This document shows, piece by piece, positions 37,942-46,382 of a stretch of DNA of 64,000 nt. The notes beneath the pieces are model-generated. The model saw nothing but the letters and a program-made list of their open reading frames with translations, had not been told where the DNA came from and did not search any database. Positions within the stretch are counted from its first letter, which is position 1; every line of letters begins with the position of its first letter. Origin of the DNA: Gemmatimonadota bacterium (lineage in GTDB: Bacteria; Gemmatimonadota; Gemmatimonadetes; Longimicrobiales; Gaopeijiaceae); assembly GCA_041390105.1 (NCBI GenBank), contig JAWKQO010000001.1, forward strand, positions 1,428,001-1,492,000, in the 5' to 3' direction. The translations under genes were made by a program, and so were the position numbers.

Positions 37942-39404
37942 GGTACGCCTCCGCGGCTCCGCTCGTTTTCCGGGTTCTCGCGCGGGTCGGCAGGCAGGGG
38001 CAACTCCACCTCGAAGGTCGAGCCCATTCCAGGCGTGCTGGTGGCACGCACCGATCCCCGCATGCCGTGTACGAGCTGGCGAACGAGCGCCAGACCGATC
38101 CCCGAGCCACCGCTGCCCCGCCCGCGTGCGGGATCGACGCGGTAGAAGCGCTCCCACACGAGGGGGAGGTGTTCGGGGGCGATGCCGGCTCCCGAGTCGC
38201 TGACGCGCAGAGCCAGGTGATCCGCCCGCCCGCACAGGGCGACGCGCACCGTGCCCCCGGCCGGAGTATGCGTGAGTGCGTTGGCCAGCAGATTGCGCAG
38301 CACCTGCGCGAGCCGCCGCTGATCCGCCCAGACCATCCGCGGCGCGACGGGGTCGACGGGCTCCAGCCGGACCTGGACGTGCGAGGGCGGCAGCGCCGCG
38401 ATCGCGGCCTCGACCGTGGCCACTGCGTCGACGGGCTCCAGGTGGAAGGGAAGCTGGCCCGACTCGGCCAGGGTGAGGTCCTGGAGTTCCTCCACCAATC
38501 CGGTCAGCAAGGCGACCTCTTCGCGCAGTGACGCGAGCGTCGCCGCGTCCGGGCTGCGCAGTCCGTCCTCGATGGCCTCCAGTAATCCGACCACGTTGGT
38601 CAGCGGCGTGCGCAGCTCGTGCGCCACGTCGGCCACCAAGGTCCGCTTCTGCTGTTCCGCACGTTCCAACGCGGCTGCCATGCCGTTGAACGAGCGAGCC
38701 AGGTCCGCCAACTCGTCGGTGCCCTGATCGGAGACGCGGGTCTCCAGGGCACCGGCCCCTACGTCGGAGGCGGCCCGTTGCAGCCGCTTGACCCGCTCCA
38801 CCAGCGGGCTCGCCAGCAGCACCGCCGCCACTGCAGCGATCAGGCTGGCGATCCCTCCCAGGACGAGGAGCAGGCGTCGGAAGCGCGCGCGCAGTGCGCG
38901 CACCACGTCCGTCGGTGGCTCGATCTCGCGAGGCAGGACATAGAGCCGGGCGACCGACACGCCGGAGGATGACCGCACCGGCACGCCACTCAGCTCGAGC
39001 TGGCGCTCCCCCACCTGCGGTGCGCCAGGAGCGCCGAGTCGCTGCCGGAAGACCGTCGTCTCCGCGTTCGGCGCGCTACCCTCCACGATGTCCACGCTCG
39101 AGTCCGTGGACAGGATCGCGCCGCCGTCCAAGGGGATGAGCACGAGGTCGTTGCCGGCAGCAGCCCGGTCGGCGATGCGGATCAGGGCCCCCGCTCCACC
39201 CGTCTCGATCTCGCCCCAGTGGGCAGACAGGGTATCCGCGAGAGCGGCCAGCGGATGCGGGCTCTCGCCAGAGAGAATCACGTCCTCCAAAGCCGCGAAC
39301 TCCTGGCGGGCTCCCCGGTCGAACGCGAGGGCTACCGCCGCCACCGCGGCCACGACCAACGGCCAGGAAGTGAGAAAGAATCGGATCCGCAGGGAGAGCT
39401 TCAC
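37938..39404 (-). CDS. Sensor histidine kinase (HAMP, HisKA, HATPase)
   Basis: The 488-residue kinase has membrane helices at about residues 12-28 and 177-198 flanking a periplasmic sensor of about 150 residues, a HAMP domain (199-252), the phosphoacceptor His262 in VAHELRTPLTN, the N-box NLLANALTHTP and the G boxes DSGAGIAPEH and GSGIGLALVRQ. Its GTG start overlaps the stop of the response-regulator gene (GTGA), so the two form a classic two-component operon. The signal is unknown. The 3' ends of this gene and the ADOP permease gene overlap by four bases. Confidence 0.93.
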   Translation of the reverse strand: MKLSLRIRFFLTSWPLVVAAVAAVALAFDRGARQEFAALEDVILSGESPHPLAALADTLSAHWGEIETGGAGALIRIADRAAAGNDLVLIPLDGGAILSTDSSVDIVEGSAPNAETTVFRQRLGAPGAPQVGERQLELSGVPVRSSSGVSVARLYVLPREIEPPTDVVRALRARFRRLLLVLGGIASLIAAVAAVLLASPLVERVKRLQRAASDVGAGALETRVSDQGTDELADLARSFNGMAAALERAEQQKRTLVADVAHELRTPLTNVVGLLEAIEDGLRSPDAATLASLREEVALLTGLVEELQDLTLAESGQLPFHLEPVDAVATVEAAIAALPPSHVQVRLEPVDPVAPRMVWADQRRLAQVLRNLLANALTHTPAGGTVRVALCGRADHLALRVSDSGAGIAPEHLPLVWERFYRVDPARGRGSGGSGIGLALVRQLVHGMRGSVRATSTPGMGSTFEVELPLPADPRENPENERSRGGVP

Positions 39405-40126
39405 CCCACCGTCTCCGGTGCCAGGAGGCGATAGCCAGCTCCGACCACGGTGCGGATGTAGGCCGGACGGGAGGGCACCGGCTCGATCTTGCGTCGAAGG
39501 TTGCGGATGTGGACGTCGACCGTGCGGTCGAGGGTCTCCGACGCCCCCCCGGGCAGCACGGCCAGAAGCTGGGCCCGGCTCCGCACATGGCCAGGGTGCG
39601 AAGCGAGCGCCTCCAGCAAAGCGAACTCGCTGGTCGTGAGCTCCACGTCCCGATCTCCCACGCGCACGCCGCGCCGGGCCCGATCGATCACCAGGTCGCC
39701 CACCACCACGAAGTCTTCACCGCCGGGGGGCGCCCGCCGCAGCAGCGCTCGGACTCTGGCCACCAGCTCCCGCGGGCTGAACGGCTTGGTGACGTAGTCG
39801 TCCGCCCCCAGGTCGAGGCCGGCCACACGCTCCTCCTCGCGCGTACGGGCAGTGAGCAGAATCACCGGCACCGTTCCTCGAGCGCGGACCTGCCGGCAGA
39901 GGTCGAGCCCATCGGTGCCAGGCAGCATCACATCCGCGATCACCAGGTCGAACGGCTGCTCCCGCAGGCGATCGAGCGCACGATCGCCCCGGTGTTCAAC
40001 GTGCACCAGGTGGCCTTCCCTGCGGAGGTACAGGGCGACGATCTCGGCCGTCTTGGGATCGTCCTCCACCACGAGCACGCGGGCAGGGCCTGGACGTACT
40101 GCCATGGAATCGACCGGCGCAATCAC
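39401..40126 (-). CDS. OmpR/PhoB-family response regulator
   Basis: The 241-residue product has a receiver domain with acidic pocket EDD (residues 21-23), phosphoacceptor Asp65 in DVMLPG, and the KPF switch lysine, followed by a winged-helix DNA-binding domain ending DVHIRNLRRKI and VVGAGYRLL. Its partner is the overlapping kinase gene. The GTG at 40126 is used here; an ATG seven codons further in is an equally reasonable start. The gene is divergent from an exported serine-hydrolase-like gene, and a tandem repeat suited to this regulator class lies between them. Confidence 0.92.
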   Translation of the reverse strand: MIAPVDSMAVRPGPARVLVVEDDPKTAEIVALYLRREGHLVHVEHRGDRALDRLREQPFDLVIADVMLPGTDGLDLCRQVRARGTVPVILLTARTREEERVAGLDLGADDYVTKPFSPRELVARVRALLRRAPPGGEDFVVVGDLVIDRARRGVRVGDRDVELTTSEFALLEALASHPGHVRSRAQLLAVLPGGASETLDRTVDVHIRNLRRKIEPVPSRPAYIRTVVGAGYRLLAPETVG

Positions 40127-40240
40127 AGAGGAGACAGGAGGCGGATCGTCAGTGACCCGCCAGAACCGGAGCTTCCCTCCTCGGGGTTAAGACGATATGA
40201 AGGCGCGGACCCGCCCTGGCAACCGGACCGAGGCGCGGCG

Positions 40241-40262
40241 TCTTCATGCGCTCTTCACGCCC
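40241..40262. promoter_or_regulatory. Tandem 11-bp direct repeat, candidate response-regulator operator
   Basis: Two abutting 11-base units, TCTTCATGCGC and TCTTCACGCCC, match at nine of eleven positions. OmpR/PhoB-type winged-helix regulators bind head-to-tail dimers on repeats spaced about one helical turn, so the spacing fits the adjacent response regulator. The site lies 57 bases upstream of the serine-hydrolase-like start and 115 bases from the regulator start. That the regulator binds here is inference. Confidence 0.4.
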
Positions 40263-40319
40263 CCGTGTCACACTACTGCGGGTATTGGAGTCTCGGTTTG
40301 CCCTTTCGGAGATCAGTGC

Positions 40320-41705
40320 GTGTTCACTCAGGTCCGCTCGTCCGTCTTCGCGTCCGCTCTTCTCATGGCACTGGCGCTGCCGGCTTCGTCCACGGCCCAG
40401 GAGGGGCCCCCGCCCGAGGTGCGCGCCGCCGTCGGGGCCCTCATCGAGATGCTGGAGAGTTCGGGAGACGCTCCCCTCGTGTCCTTCCTGGACGCGCGCT
40501 TGTCCGCCACCTACCGGGACAGCGCAACGCGAGAGGCGTTCCTCGCCCTGCTCCGGGAGCTGCGCGACGCCGCCCAGGGCTCGACGGACGACGTGGCCGT
40601 GGAACGCGCCGGCGAAGGGCTGGTGCTCCATCTGAGTGGGGAACGGACGATCTCGATCTCGCTGCACCTGGACGGTGCCGGGAAGGTGACGCACCTCGAG
40701 CTGCTCGGTGCGGAGGAGCTCCCTCCGTCGCCGTTCGATAATCTGACCTGGGACAACCTGCCCGAGGTGTTTCAGCGCGCAGCGGACGAGGCCGGGTTCA
40801 GCGGGGTGGTCGTGGCCCGCCACGACGGTGAGGAGATCTTGCGGAAAGCCTACGGCCTCGCCGACCGCGGGGAAGGCCGGCCCATCCGTCTCAACACCAT
40901 CTTCGGCATCGGCTCGACGCCGATCGACTTCACGGTGACCGCCATCCTGATCCTGGCGGAGCGCGGACAGGTGGGCCTGGACGATCCCCTGTCGCGGTTC
41001 ATTCCGAACGTGCCTTTGGACAAGCAGGCCATCACCCTTCGTCATCTCATGACCGGCGGCTCAGGCCTTCCCAACTTCCACGACGTCCCAGGTGTGGATT
41101 GGGACCCCGATCTGGCCTGGATCGATCGGGACACGGCGGTGCGTCGGATCCTGGCGCAACCGCTGCTGTTCGAGCCCGGCTCCGGCGACGGACACTCCCA
41201 TTCCGCGTTCGGCCTCCTGGCGGCGGTGATCGAGATTGCGAGCGGCACGACCTACCGGGACTTCGTGCGCTCGGAGATCCTCGAGCCCGTCGGCATGAGC
41301 CGCACCGGATTCTACGGCGAGTCGCTCGGGCTCGACGTGTCCGCATTCGCGACGGGATATGGTGCCAGCACGGTGGGCATCCCCAACATCCCGCCGAACT
41401 GGGGCCCCACGTCCTGGTTGGTGATGGGAAGCGGAGGGATGTTCTCGACGCTGGAGGACATGGAGCGCTACTACGACGCCATCGACGCCGGACGACTCCT
41501 TCAGGGCGAGGGCGCGCAGTGGCAACAGGGCGCCCGGGTTGGCATCGGCGGCTCCGACCGCGGGTTCTTCATCCTCGAGGCCTCCAATGGTGAGGGCTCG
41601 CGCGTCCTCCTCCTGGCGAATGGCGAGGGGCGGGCCATCGGCGAGCGCGCCATGGTCGAAGCCATCGCGTCCATGGTACTGGGGCGGCCACTGCGCGGCG
41701 GCTAG
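40320..41705 (+). CDS. Exported serine-hydrolase-fold protein lacking catalytic motifs
   Basis: The 461-residue product has a signal peptide (SSVFASALLMALALPASSTAQ) and a C-terminal beta-lactamase/class C-type fold from about residue 140, recognised by GVVVARHDGEEIL, LAERGQVGLDDPLSRFIP and LRHLMTGGSGLPNF. The catalytic SxxK motif, however, reads Ser199-Thr-Pro-Ile202, so the general-base lysine is missing, and the YxN motif position reads His292-Ser-His294. It is therefore either a pseudoenzyme or uses other chemistry. A roughly 110-residue domain of unknown function precedes the fold. The GTG at 40320 is chosen because GGAG lies about eight bases upstream and the signal peptide follows; an ATG 41 codons earlier adds an unlikely tail. 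Confidence 0.8.
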   Translation: MFTQVRSSVFASALLMALALPASSTAQEGPPPEVRAAVGALIEMLESSGDAPLVSFLDARLSATYRDSATREAFLALLRELRDAAQGSTDDVAVERAGEGLVLHLSGERTISISLHLDGAGKVTHLELLGAEELPPSPFDNLTWDNLPEVFQRAADEAGFSGVVVARHDGEEILRKAYGLADRGEGRPIRLNTIFGIGSTPIDFTVTAILILAERGQVGLDDPLSRFIPNVPLDKQAITLRHLMTGGSGLPNFHDVPGVDWDPDLAWIDRDTAVRRILAQPLLFEPGSGDGHSHSAFGLLAAVIEIASGTTYRDFVRSEILEPVGMSRTGFYGESLGLDVSAFATGYGASTVGIPNIPPNWGPTSWLVMGSGGMFSTLEDMERYYDAIDAGRLLQGEGAQWQQGARVGIGGSDRGFFILEASNGEGSRVLLLANGEGRAIGERAMVEAIASMVLGRPLRGG

Positions 41706-41714
41706 CGGCAATCC

Positions 41715-41736
41715 GACCGTGCCGTTGCGCACGGTC
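41715..41736 (+). terminator. Perfect hairpin after the serine-hydrolase-like gene
   Basis: A perfect 8-base stem GACCGTGC/GCACGGTC with a six-base loop begins nine bases after the stop codon. No T-tract follows, so it may need Rho or act as an RNA end-stabiliser. The next gene, read the same way, starts 36 bases later. Confidence 0.45.
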
Positions 41737-41771
41737 TGACGTAGGTTGCGCCTCCATCCTCAGGAGGTCAC

Positions 41772-42620
41772 ATGCGTACCTACACGTTGCTTCTGTGCCT
41801 CGGGCTCTGGCGGCTCACGGGACTGGCCGCCGGCCAGGAACTCGATGCCCCGCGGCCCATCGACGGAATCGACACGGTCTGGCTCGAGGAGATGACCTGG
41901 ATGGAGGTGCGCGACGCCATCCAGGGGGGTAAGACCACCATCGTGGTCGGCACGGGGGGCGTGGAGCAGAACGGACCGTACGTTGCGGCGGGAAAGCACA
42001 ACTTCGTGCTGCAGGCCACCGCCGAAGCGATTGCGCGCGAACTGGGTGACGCCCTGGTGGCTCCCATCGTCAAGTTCGTCCCGGAGGGCAGCATCGATCC
42101 CCCCTCGGGACACATGAACTACCACGCCACCATCAGCCTGCGTGAAGAGACGTTCGAAGCGCTCCTGACCGACATCGTCGAAAGCCTCGCCCAGCATGGC
42201 TTCACCGACATCGTGCTCATTGGCGACAGCGGTGGGAATCAGCGGGGGATGGAGGCGGTGGCAGAGGCGCTGAACACCCGTTGGGGCGGCGCCCCGAGCC
42301 GTGTGCACTTCATCTCGGAGTACTACACCGAAGACATCTACTCCTGCCACCTGCTCGAATCGGAGCTAGGGATCTACCAGCAGCCTCCGGAATGCGTCGC
42401 GACCCGCGGACGCTATCACGACGACTATCACTACGAGTCCATCATCGCGACCACCGACCCCGTCCGCATCCGCGCGGAACAACGCATGAAGGCGGGGCTG
42501 TTCAGCATCAACGGCGTGGAGATGAGTCCGTTGGAAACCACGATCGCCAACGGACGCCGGCTGGTGCGGTACAGAGCGGAGATCACGGCGCGGGCCGTCC
42601 GGCGGGCGCGCGGGCGCTAG
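41772..42620 (+). CDS. Exported creatininase-family hydrolase
   Basis: The 282-residue product has a signal peptide (MRTYTLLLCLGLWRLTGLAAG) and a creatininase-like fold, shown by VVGTGGVEQNGPYVAAGKHN and by GDSGGNQRGM near residue 155. Creatininase-family amidohydrolases bind two metals through a Glu, two His and an Asp; here the EQHGPHLPLGTD-type motif is changed to EQNGPYVAAGKHN, a variant shared, as far as I recall, by an exported subgroup. The true substrate is unknown; creatinine is unlikely. AGGAGGT lies four bases before the ATG, an ideal ribosome-binding site. The gene follows the serine-hydrolase-like gene and is convergent with the glycine-zipper gene. Confidence 0.82.
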   Translation: MRTYTLLLCLGLWRLTGLAAGQELDAPRPIDGIDTVWLEEMTWMEVRDAIQGGKTTIVVGTGGVEQNGPYVAAGKHNFVLQATAEAIARELGDALVAPIVKFVPEGSIDPPSGHMNYHATISLREETFEALLTDIVESLAQHGFTDIVLIGDSGGNQRGMEAVAEALNTRWGGAPSRVHFISEYYTEDIYSCHLLESELGIYQQPPECVATRGRYHDDYHYESIIATTDPVRIRAEQRMKAGLFSINGVEMSPLETTIANGRRLVRYRAEITARAVRRARGR

Positions 42621-42668
42621 GCGGCCCCAACGCCAGGCACGGGTCGGGTGCGGGTACTCGATGGCCCT

Positions 42669-43640
42669 TCACGACGCTGCTCCCGACGCCACCAGCGCGC
42701 CACTCACTCCACTGGGAAGCCCCATGATGGCGGCCCAGACCACGGCCCCAGCCGGTCCGAAGCTGGACGCGCCCCCCAGAGCTCCGAGGATCGCGCCGGG
42801 GATGAGCCCCCTTCGGATGCCCTCACCTCGCGTCAACGGCCTCGACCGCTCCTTGTAGGCTACGAGCAGTCCTCCTGTCAGCCCCGCGAAGCCGCCGAAG
42901 ATGGCTCCAGCCGCGGGCTCAGCCTCCGTGATCAGCGTGGTGGCCAGGCCCGTCGTACCGCCAAGGAACGGTCCGCCCCAGAGGGCACGCCCCCAGCGGC
43001 TGGACGAGCCCTCTCGTGCGATGGGTTGCGGAGCACCTCCGACCCGTGGTGCGATCGCGGCGAAGTACGCACCCATCTCGGGCGGTGTATCCTCGACGCG
43101 CCTCACGAAGACGCGTTGCCACTCGGGCCGTAGGTACCCGATCCAATACCCAATCACTGCACCGGCGGTGGCACCCAGGAGGGCTCCGGTCTGGAATCCG
43201 TCCATGAACGCTCCGCTGCAGTCCGCCGCGTCGCAGAGGCCACTCCCGTACCATCCGAGGAACAACCCTCCGCTCAGCGCACCAATGCCGAGCCCCCGTA
43301 CCGTGTACCGGGACGCGACCGACCGTTGGAGCCACAGTTCGTCGACGTCTGCGCGACGGATCCAGACTGCGCCGGCATCCTGCCGCACGCGCAGGGCATC
43401 CGGGGTCAGTTGCTCCGAATACCCGTCGAAGAGGACCGATTCTGAGCGAACGCGGACCGGCTGGCCCCGCCGGAGTCCACTTGCAGGCACGATGCCGCTC
43501 CATGCGCTCTCGACCCGCGGGCGGATCAGCCAAACGGTGTCGGCCTGGGTCTGCGCGGCGGCCGGCCCGCCGACCAGCGGAACCAAGGCAGTCCACAGGA
43601 GCGCCCCCCGCCTCCTCAACTTGACGCCATCATTGTCCAC
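42669..43640 (-). CDS. Exported glycine-zipper protein of unknown function
   Basis: I do not recognise a family. The 323-residue product has a signal peptide (ALLWTALVPLVGGPAAAQ), a beta-rich stretch of about 110 residues, and several glycine-rich hydrophobic segments such as GIGALSGGLFLGWYGSG, GALLGATAGAVIGYWIGYL and GAIFGGFAGLTGGLLVAY. Such glycine zippers occur in membrane-inserting or oligomeric envelope proteins. The start at GTG 43640 follows AGGAAGG by four bases and puts the signal peptide at the N-terminus; upstream in-frame sequence is not protein-like. It lies in a cluster of exported unknowns. Confidence 0.65.
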   Translation of the reverse strand: MDNDGVKLRRRGALLWTALVPLVGGPAAAQTQADTVWLIRPRVESAWSGIVPASGLRRGQPVRVRSESVLFDGYSEQLTPDALRVRQDAGAVWIRRADVDELWLQRSVASRYTVRGLGIGALSGGLFLGWYGSGLCDAADCSGAFMDGFQTGALLGATAGAVIGYWIGYLRPEWQRVFVRRVEDTPPEMGAYFAAIAPRVGGAPQPIAREGSSSRWGRALWGGPFLGGTTGLATTLITEAEPAAGAIFGGFAGLTGGLLVAYKERSRPLTRGEGIRRGLIPGAILGALGGASSFGPAGAVVWAAIMGLPSGVSGALVASGAAS

Positions 43641-43781
43641 GATGCCTTCCTGGTCGGTAGATCGCTTCGTGGTGAAAGGTCGGTGGCGGACGACCCCGTC
43701 CGGGCAGGGCCGATGGCGTAGGACCGACTCCGCTGTGACGTAGGCGCCCCGCACCGAAGCGAGCGCCTCCAGCCTGAAGCG

Positions 43782-44495
43782 TCAGCCGCCGCGCGGTCGC
43801 GTGAACTCCATGGTCCAGTTGACTTCCCAGGTCCCGTCGGCGCGCTGGTAGGCCTGCTCCCAGCGGGCCGTACCGGCGGTCGGGTGCGTCCAGCGAAAGC
43901 GCAGTGCGACCGTATCCCCACGGAACTCCTCGGCTCCATGGAACTCCCCGCCCCAGTCCTCCATGGGGCCTCCGACCTGGGGGGTGAGGCGTAGGCCGCG
44001 GTCGTCCATCCAGTACATCGACCAACGCTCGGTCGTCGGGTCGAACAGGCGCACGGTCACACCCTCGTAGGACGCCCCGTCCCGCTCCGCTCGGAATCGG
44101 TCGACGCTGCCCATCCCGCCGAGGATCGGGATCACGTCGAGCGTAGCGTCCCACTCGCGCCACTCCTGCGAATCGGCGAGACGATCGACCAGGGTGCGAT
44201 TGCGCACCGTCCAGCTGCCCCACAGGAAGTCGAAGCGTCGGGCCGCTACGGGACGCGGGTCGGGTGTGCGCGGAGGGCTCGGGAAGGAATCCACGGCATC
44301 CGCCAGCCCGGCCAGGGGCATCGCAAGCGGCACCTCGGCTGCACCCATCCTGTGCCCAGGAGACTCGGAACACACCGAGATCAGTGGCACGAGGCAGAGC
44401 AGCGGAATCACACGAGACACCGGGGAGCCCCTGCTCGTCGCTCTGCCCGGCACGTCCGCCGGAAGATCATCTCTCCTGCCGTCTTCGACACGCAT
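43782..44495 (-). CDS. Exported DUF1579-like protein
   Basis: The 237-residue product has a hydrophobic export segment near residues 27-40 (VIPLLCLVPLISVC); the cysteine there is a poor lipobox because valine precedes it. The body shows FDFLWGSWTVRNRTL, RLFDPTTERWSMYW and WEVNWTMEFTRP, resembling the DUF1579 lipocalin-like family, whose function is unknown but may involve binding small hydrophobic ligands. The ATG at 44495 follows GGAGGAGAG at about nine bases; a GTG at 44420, right before the hydrophobic segment, is the alternative start. It is read the same way as the glycine-zipper gene, 141 bases upstream of it. Confidence 0.6.
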   Translation of the reverse strand: MRVEDGRRDDLPADVPGRATSRGSPVSRVIPLLCLVPLISVCSESPGHRMGAAEVPLAMPLAGLADAVDSFPSPPRTPDPRPVAARRFDFLWGSWTVRNRTLVDRLADSQEWREWDATLDVIPILGGMGSVDRFRAERDGASYEGVTVRLFDPTTERWSMYWMDDRGLRLTPQVGGPMEDWGGEFHGAEEFRGDTVALRFRWTHPTAGTARWEQAYQRADGTWEVNWTMEFTRPRGG

Positions 44496-44946
44496 CTTCC
44501 CGACTCTCCTCCGTTGCGGCGCGTGCGGTTCAGCGAAGTGCGAGTAGGGAATCGCCCTGCAGCAGGGGCCGGAGGAACCACTCCAAGCGCACCCGCACAC
44601 GCGCCAGACCTTGGTCTTCCCCTGCTACAGGACGATCGCGACCGGTTGTCAGCATGAGACCGTCTCTCCGATCGCTACCCTCATCCTTGCTGAACAGCAT
44701 CGCACTGCGGTGGGCGCGGTTCCATGCATGGAGCGACACGAAACGCTTGTCGCAGCATGACGACTTCGTTGCGGGCCGAACGGTCGCGGGCCCCTCGACA
44801 CGCCGTGCCTGCATCGTCCGGGATCGTCGGAAGGCAAGAGACAACCAGACGATAATCGAGCGCTCCCGTGATGATCATGGAGTCCCTGGGGGGCACTCAC
44901 TACCGTGCTCAGCGGGGTGGAACGCAACTCGAGTGAGGAGGGGACG
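44496..44946. other. Divergent intergenic region with dyads, no clear gene
   Basis: These 451 bases separate a DUF1579-like gene from a divergent lipoprotein gene. I see a perfect 12-base palindrome TCCATGCATGGA at 44721-44732, immediately followed by a six-base inverted repeat GCGACA/TGTCGC with a nine-base spacer, which could be operators or a hairpin. A minus-strand open frame at 44530-44844 could encode 104 residues but has no recognisable features or ribosome-binding site, so I do not call it a gene. Confidence 0.4.
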
Positions 44947-45585
44947 ATGATCGCAACCAACCGTGTTGGACGGGAGTGGAATGCGGGGCGCGGGCGACCT
45001 CAGGGAGTCGTCGCGGCTCTGGCGCTGACCGTCGCGCTCTCGGCGTGTGGAGAGACCCCTACCACTCCCGCGTCCCTGAGTCCCGGGCAGTTCGTGGCAA
45101 CCCTTCGTGGTGCGCAGGACCGAGATCTCTCGGGTAGGGTGACGGGGGCTCGAGGGGTTCGCGCGGTGGGCGCGACGGTCGACACTCCTACCGGAGGGCG
45201 ACACCTGGTGGTCGGCATGGCGGACACATCTACCGAACCCTGGTCTACCGTCACGCTCTGGATCCCCGAGGACGTCGCACGGGGCCGCGCAGAGGTGTCC
45301 GTTGCCTTCGGGTCGGAGCCCTCTGAGCACAGTGGCGCCTCGTACGAAGAACTGCTGGGCCCGGAGCTCAGGCGGGTCTGGTTCGCGGACACCGGTTCGG
45401 TCACCGTACGAGAGACGGCCACGGGCGGATTGGGTGGAATGTTTCAAACCCGATTCAGCCGCTACCAGGTCGTGCGCGCGGACACCGGCCCCGGTCCGGT
45501 GGTCGTGCTGGAATCAGGGGAAGGAACGCTTCTGCTGGAGGGATCGTTCCTGGTGGATGCGGTGGTCGATCTGCCGTCCACCTGA
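44947..45585 (+). CDS. Predicted lipoprotein of unknown function
   Basis: The 212-residue product has a signal peptide with lipobox ALSAC near residue 35, so it is probably lipidated by the Lgt encoded in this window. The mature part is beta-rich and acidic, with no family I can recognise. The ATG at 44947 is preceded by AGGAGG at five bases, a strong ribosome-binding site, which decides the start over an upstream ATG. A strong convergent hairpin lies seven bases after the stop codon. Confidence 0.65.
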   Translation: MIATNRVGREWNAGRGRPQGVVAALALTVALSACGETPTTPASLSPGQFVATLRGAQDRDLSGRVTGARGVRAVGATVDTPTGGRHLVVGMADTSTEPWSTVTLWIPEDVARGRAEVSVAFGSEPSEHSGASYEELLGPELRRVWFADTGSVTVRETATGGLGGMFQTRFSRYQVVRADTGPGPVVVLESGEGTLLLEGSFLVDAVVDLPST

Positions 45586-45591
45586 CATGGC

Positions 45592-45629
45592 GAGGTGGGG
45601 CGCCGGGGGCTCGCCCGACGCCCCACCTC
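45592..45629. terminator. Bidirectional terminator-like hairpin
   Basis: A perfect 11-base stem GAGGTGGGGCG (45592-45602) and CGCCCCACCTC (45619-45629) encloses a 16-base loop that can itself pair partly. It fills the space between two convergent genes, the lipoprotein (plus) and the DinB-like gene (minus), so it probably ends both transcripts. There is no long T-run on either side. Confidence 0.6.
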
Positions 45630-45631
45630 TC

Positions 45632-46189
45632 TCAGACAGGCCCGATGTTGAAGTCGCCCGAGGGGGCCGGCTCGATCCCCTGCGCCCGCAGGTACATGAT
45701 GGTCTTGCCATGCTCGCGCTGCAGGTGGGTCACCACGATCAGGATGGCCTTCAGGCGGGTGATGGTCGTGCTGTTGTTCGACGGTCCCCAGGGAACGCCG
45801 GCTTCCAGGTCTGCGTTGGACAGACCGACCAGGCCCTTTCGGAAGTGTGCGAACGACTTCTCCAGGAGATCGACCACCGCGTCCTTCGTCTGCGGTGGGT
45901 TCTCCCGAGCGGGCACTCGGAAGTCGGGCGCGCCCGCGTTGACCACGCGCGAAAAGCTCAAGTTGGACTGGGTCGTGTGATTGATCTGGTCGGCAAAGTT
46001 CCGTAGCGGTGGGCCGGGGGTGTACGCGAAGTGCTCTGCCGGCATTCGCTTCGCCGACCCCACCACCATGGTCGTCATAATGTCCCAGCTCGCCACCAGG
46101 TCGTCGACCGTGATGGCCTGGGCTCGGGCCATGGCGGGCGCCCAGGCCCCGATCCCTGCGGCTGCGAGTACGGCGATCGATGCTCTCAT
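45632..46189 (-). CDS. Exported DinB-fold protein
   Basis: The 185-residue product has a clear signal peptide (MRASIAVLAAAGIGAWAPAMARAQA), then a four-helix bundle of the DinB/YfiT-like superfamily. Likely metal-binding histidines are in INHTTQSN and in VTHLQREHGKTIMYLRAQG. Cytosolic family members are thiol transferases or maleylpyruvate isomerase-like enzymes; an exported form is unusual and its function unknown. It is divergent from the membrane-anchored regulator gene, whose AT-rich control region lies about 200 bases from this ATG. Confidence 0.78.
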   Translation of the reverse strand: MRASIAVLAAAGIGAWAPAMARAQAITVDDLVASWDIMTTMVVGSAKRMPAEHFAYTPGPPLRNFADQINHTTQSNLSFSRVVNAGAPDFRVPARENPPQTKDAVVDLLEKSFAHFRKGLVGLSNADLEAGVPWGPSNNSTTITRLKAILIVVTHLQREHGKTIMYLRAQGIEPAPSGDFNIGPV

Positions 46190-46382
46190 CCAGTTGCTCC
46201 TGTTGGGAATCCACCTCGGGCCCGAACGTCGCGTCCGTGCCCTGAACCGCGTTCTGCGCGCCTGTGGCCGCGGCCCTCGCGCAGCCCCGCGCTGTCCGGA
46301 GAGGGCTCACGCGCAGCGAGAGGGTGAGCCCCTGCGTGCACGGGCTCCATGGTCAACGCACATCCATCGGGTTGTCGATTCA

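Noticed and set aside
44530..44844. Minus-strand 104-codon open frame upstream of the DUF1579-like gene
   Set aside because: No ribosome-binding site, no export signal, no recognisable domain; overlaps dyads typical of a control region.
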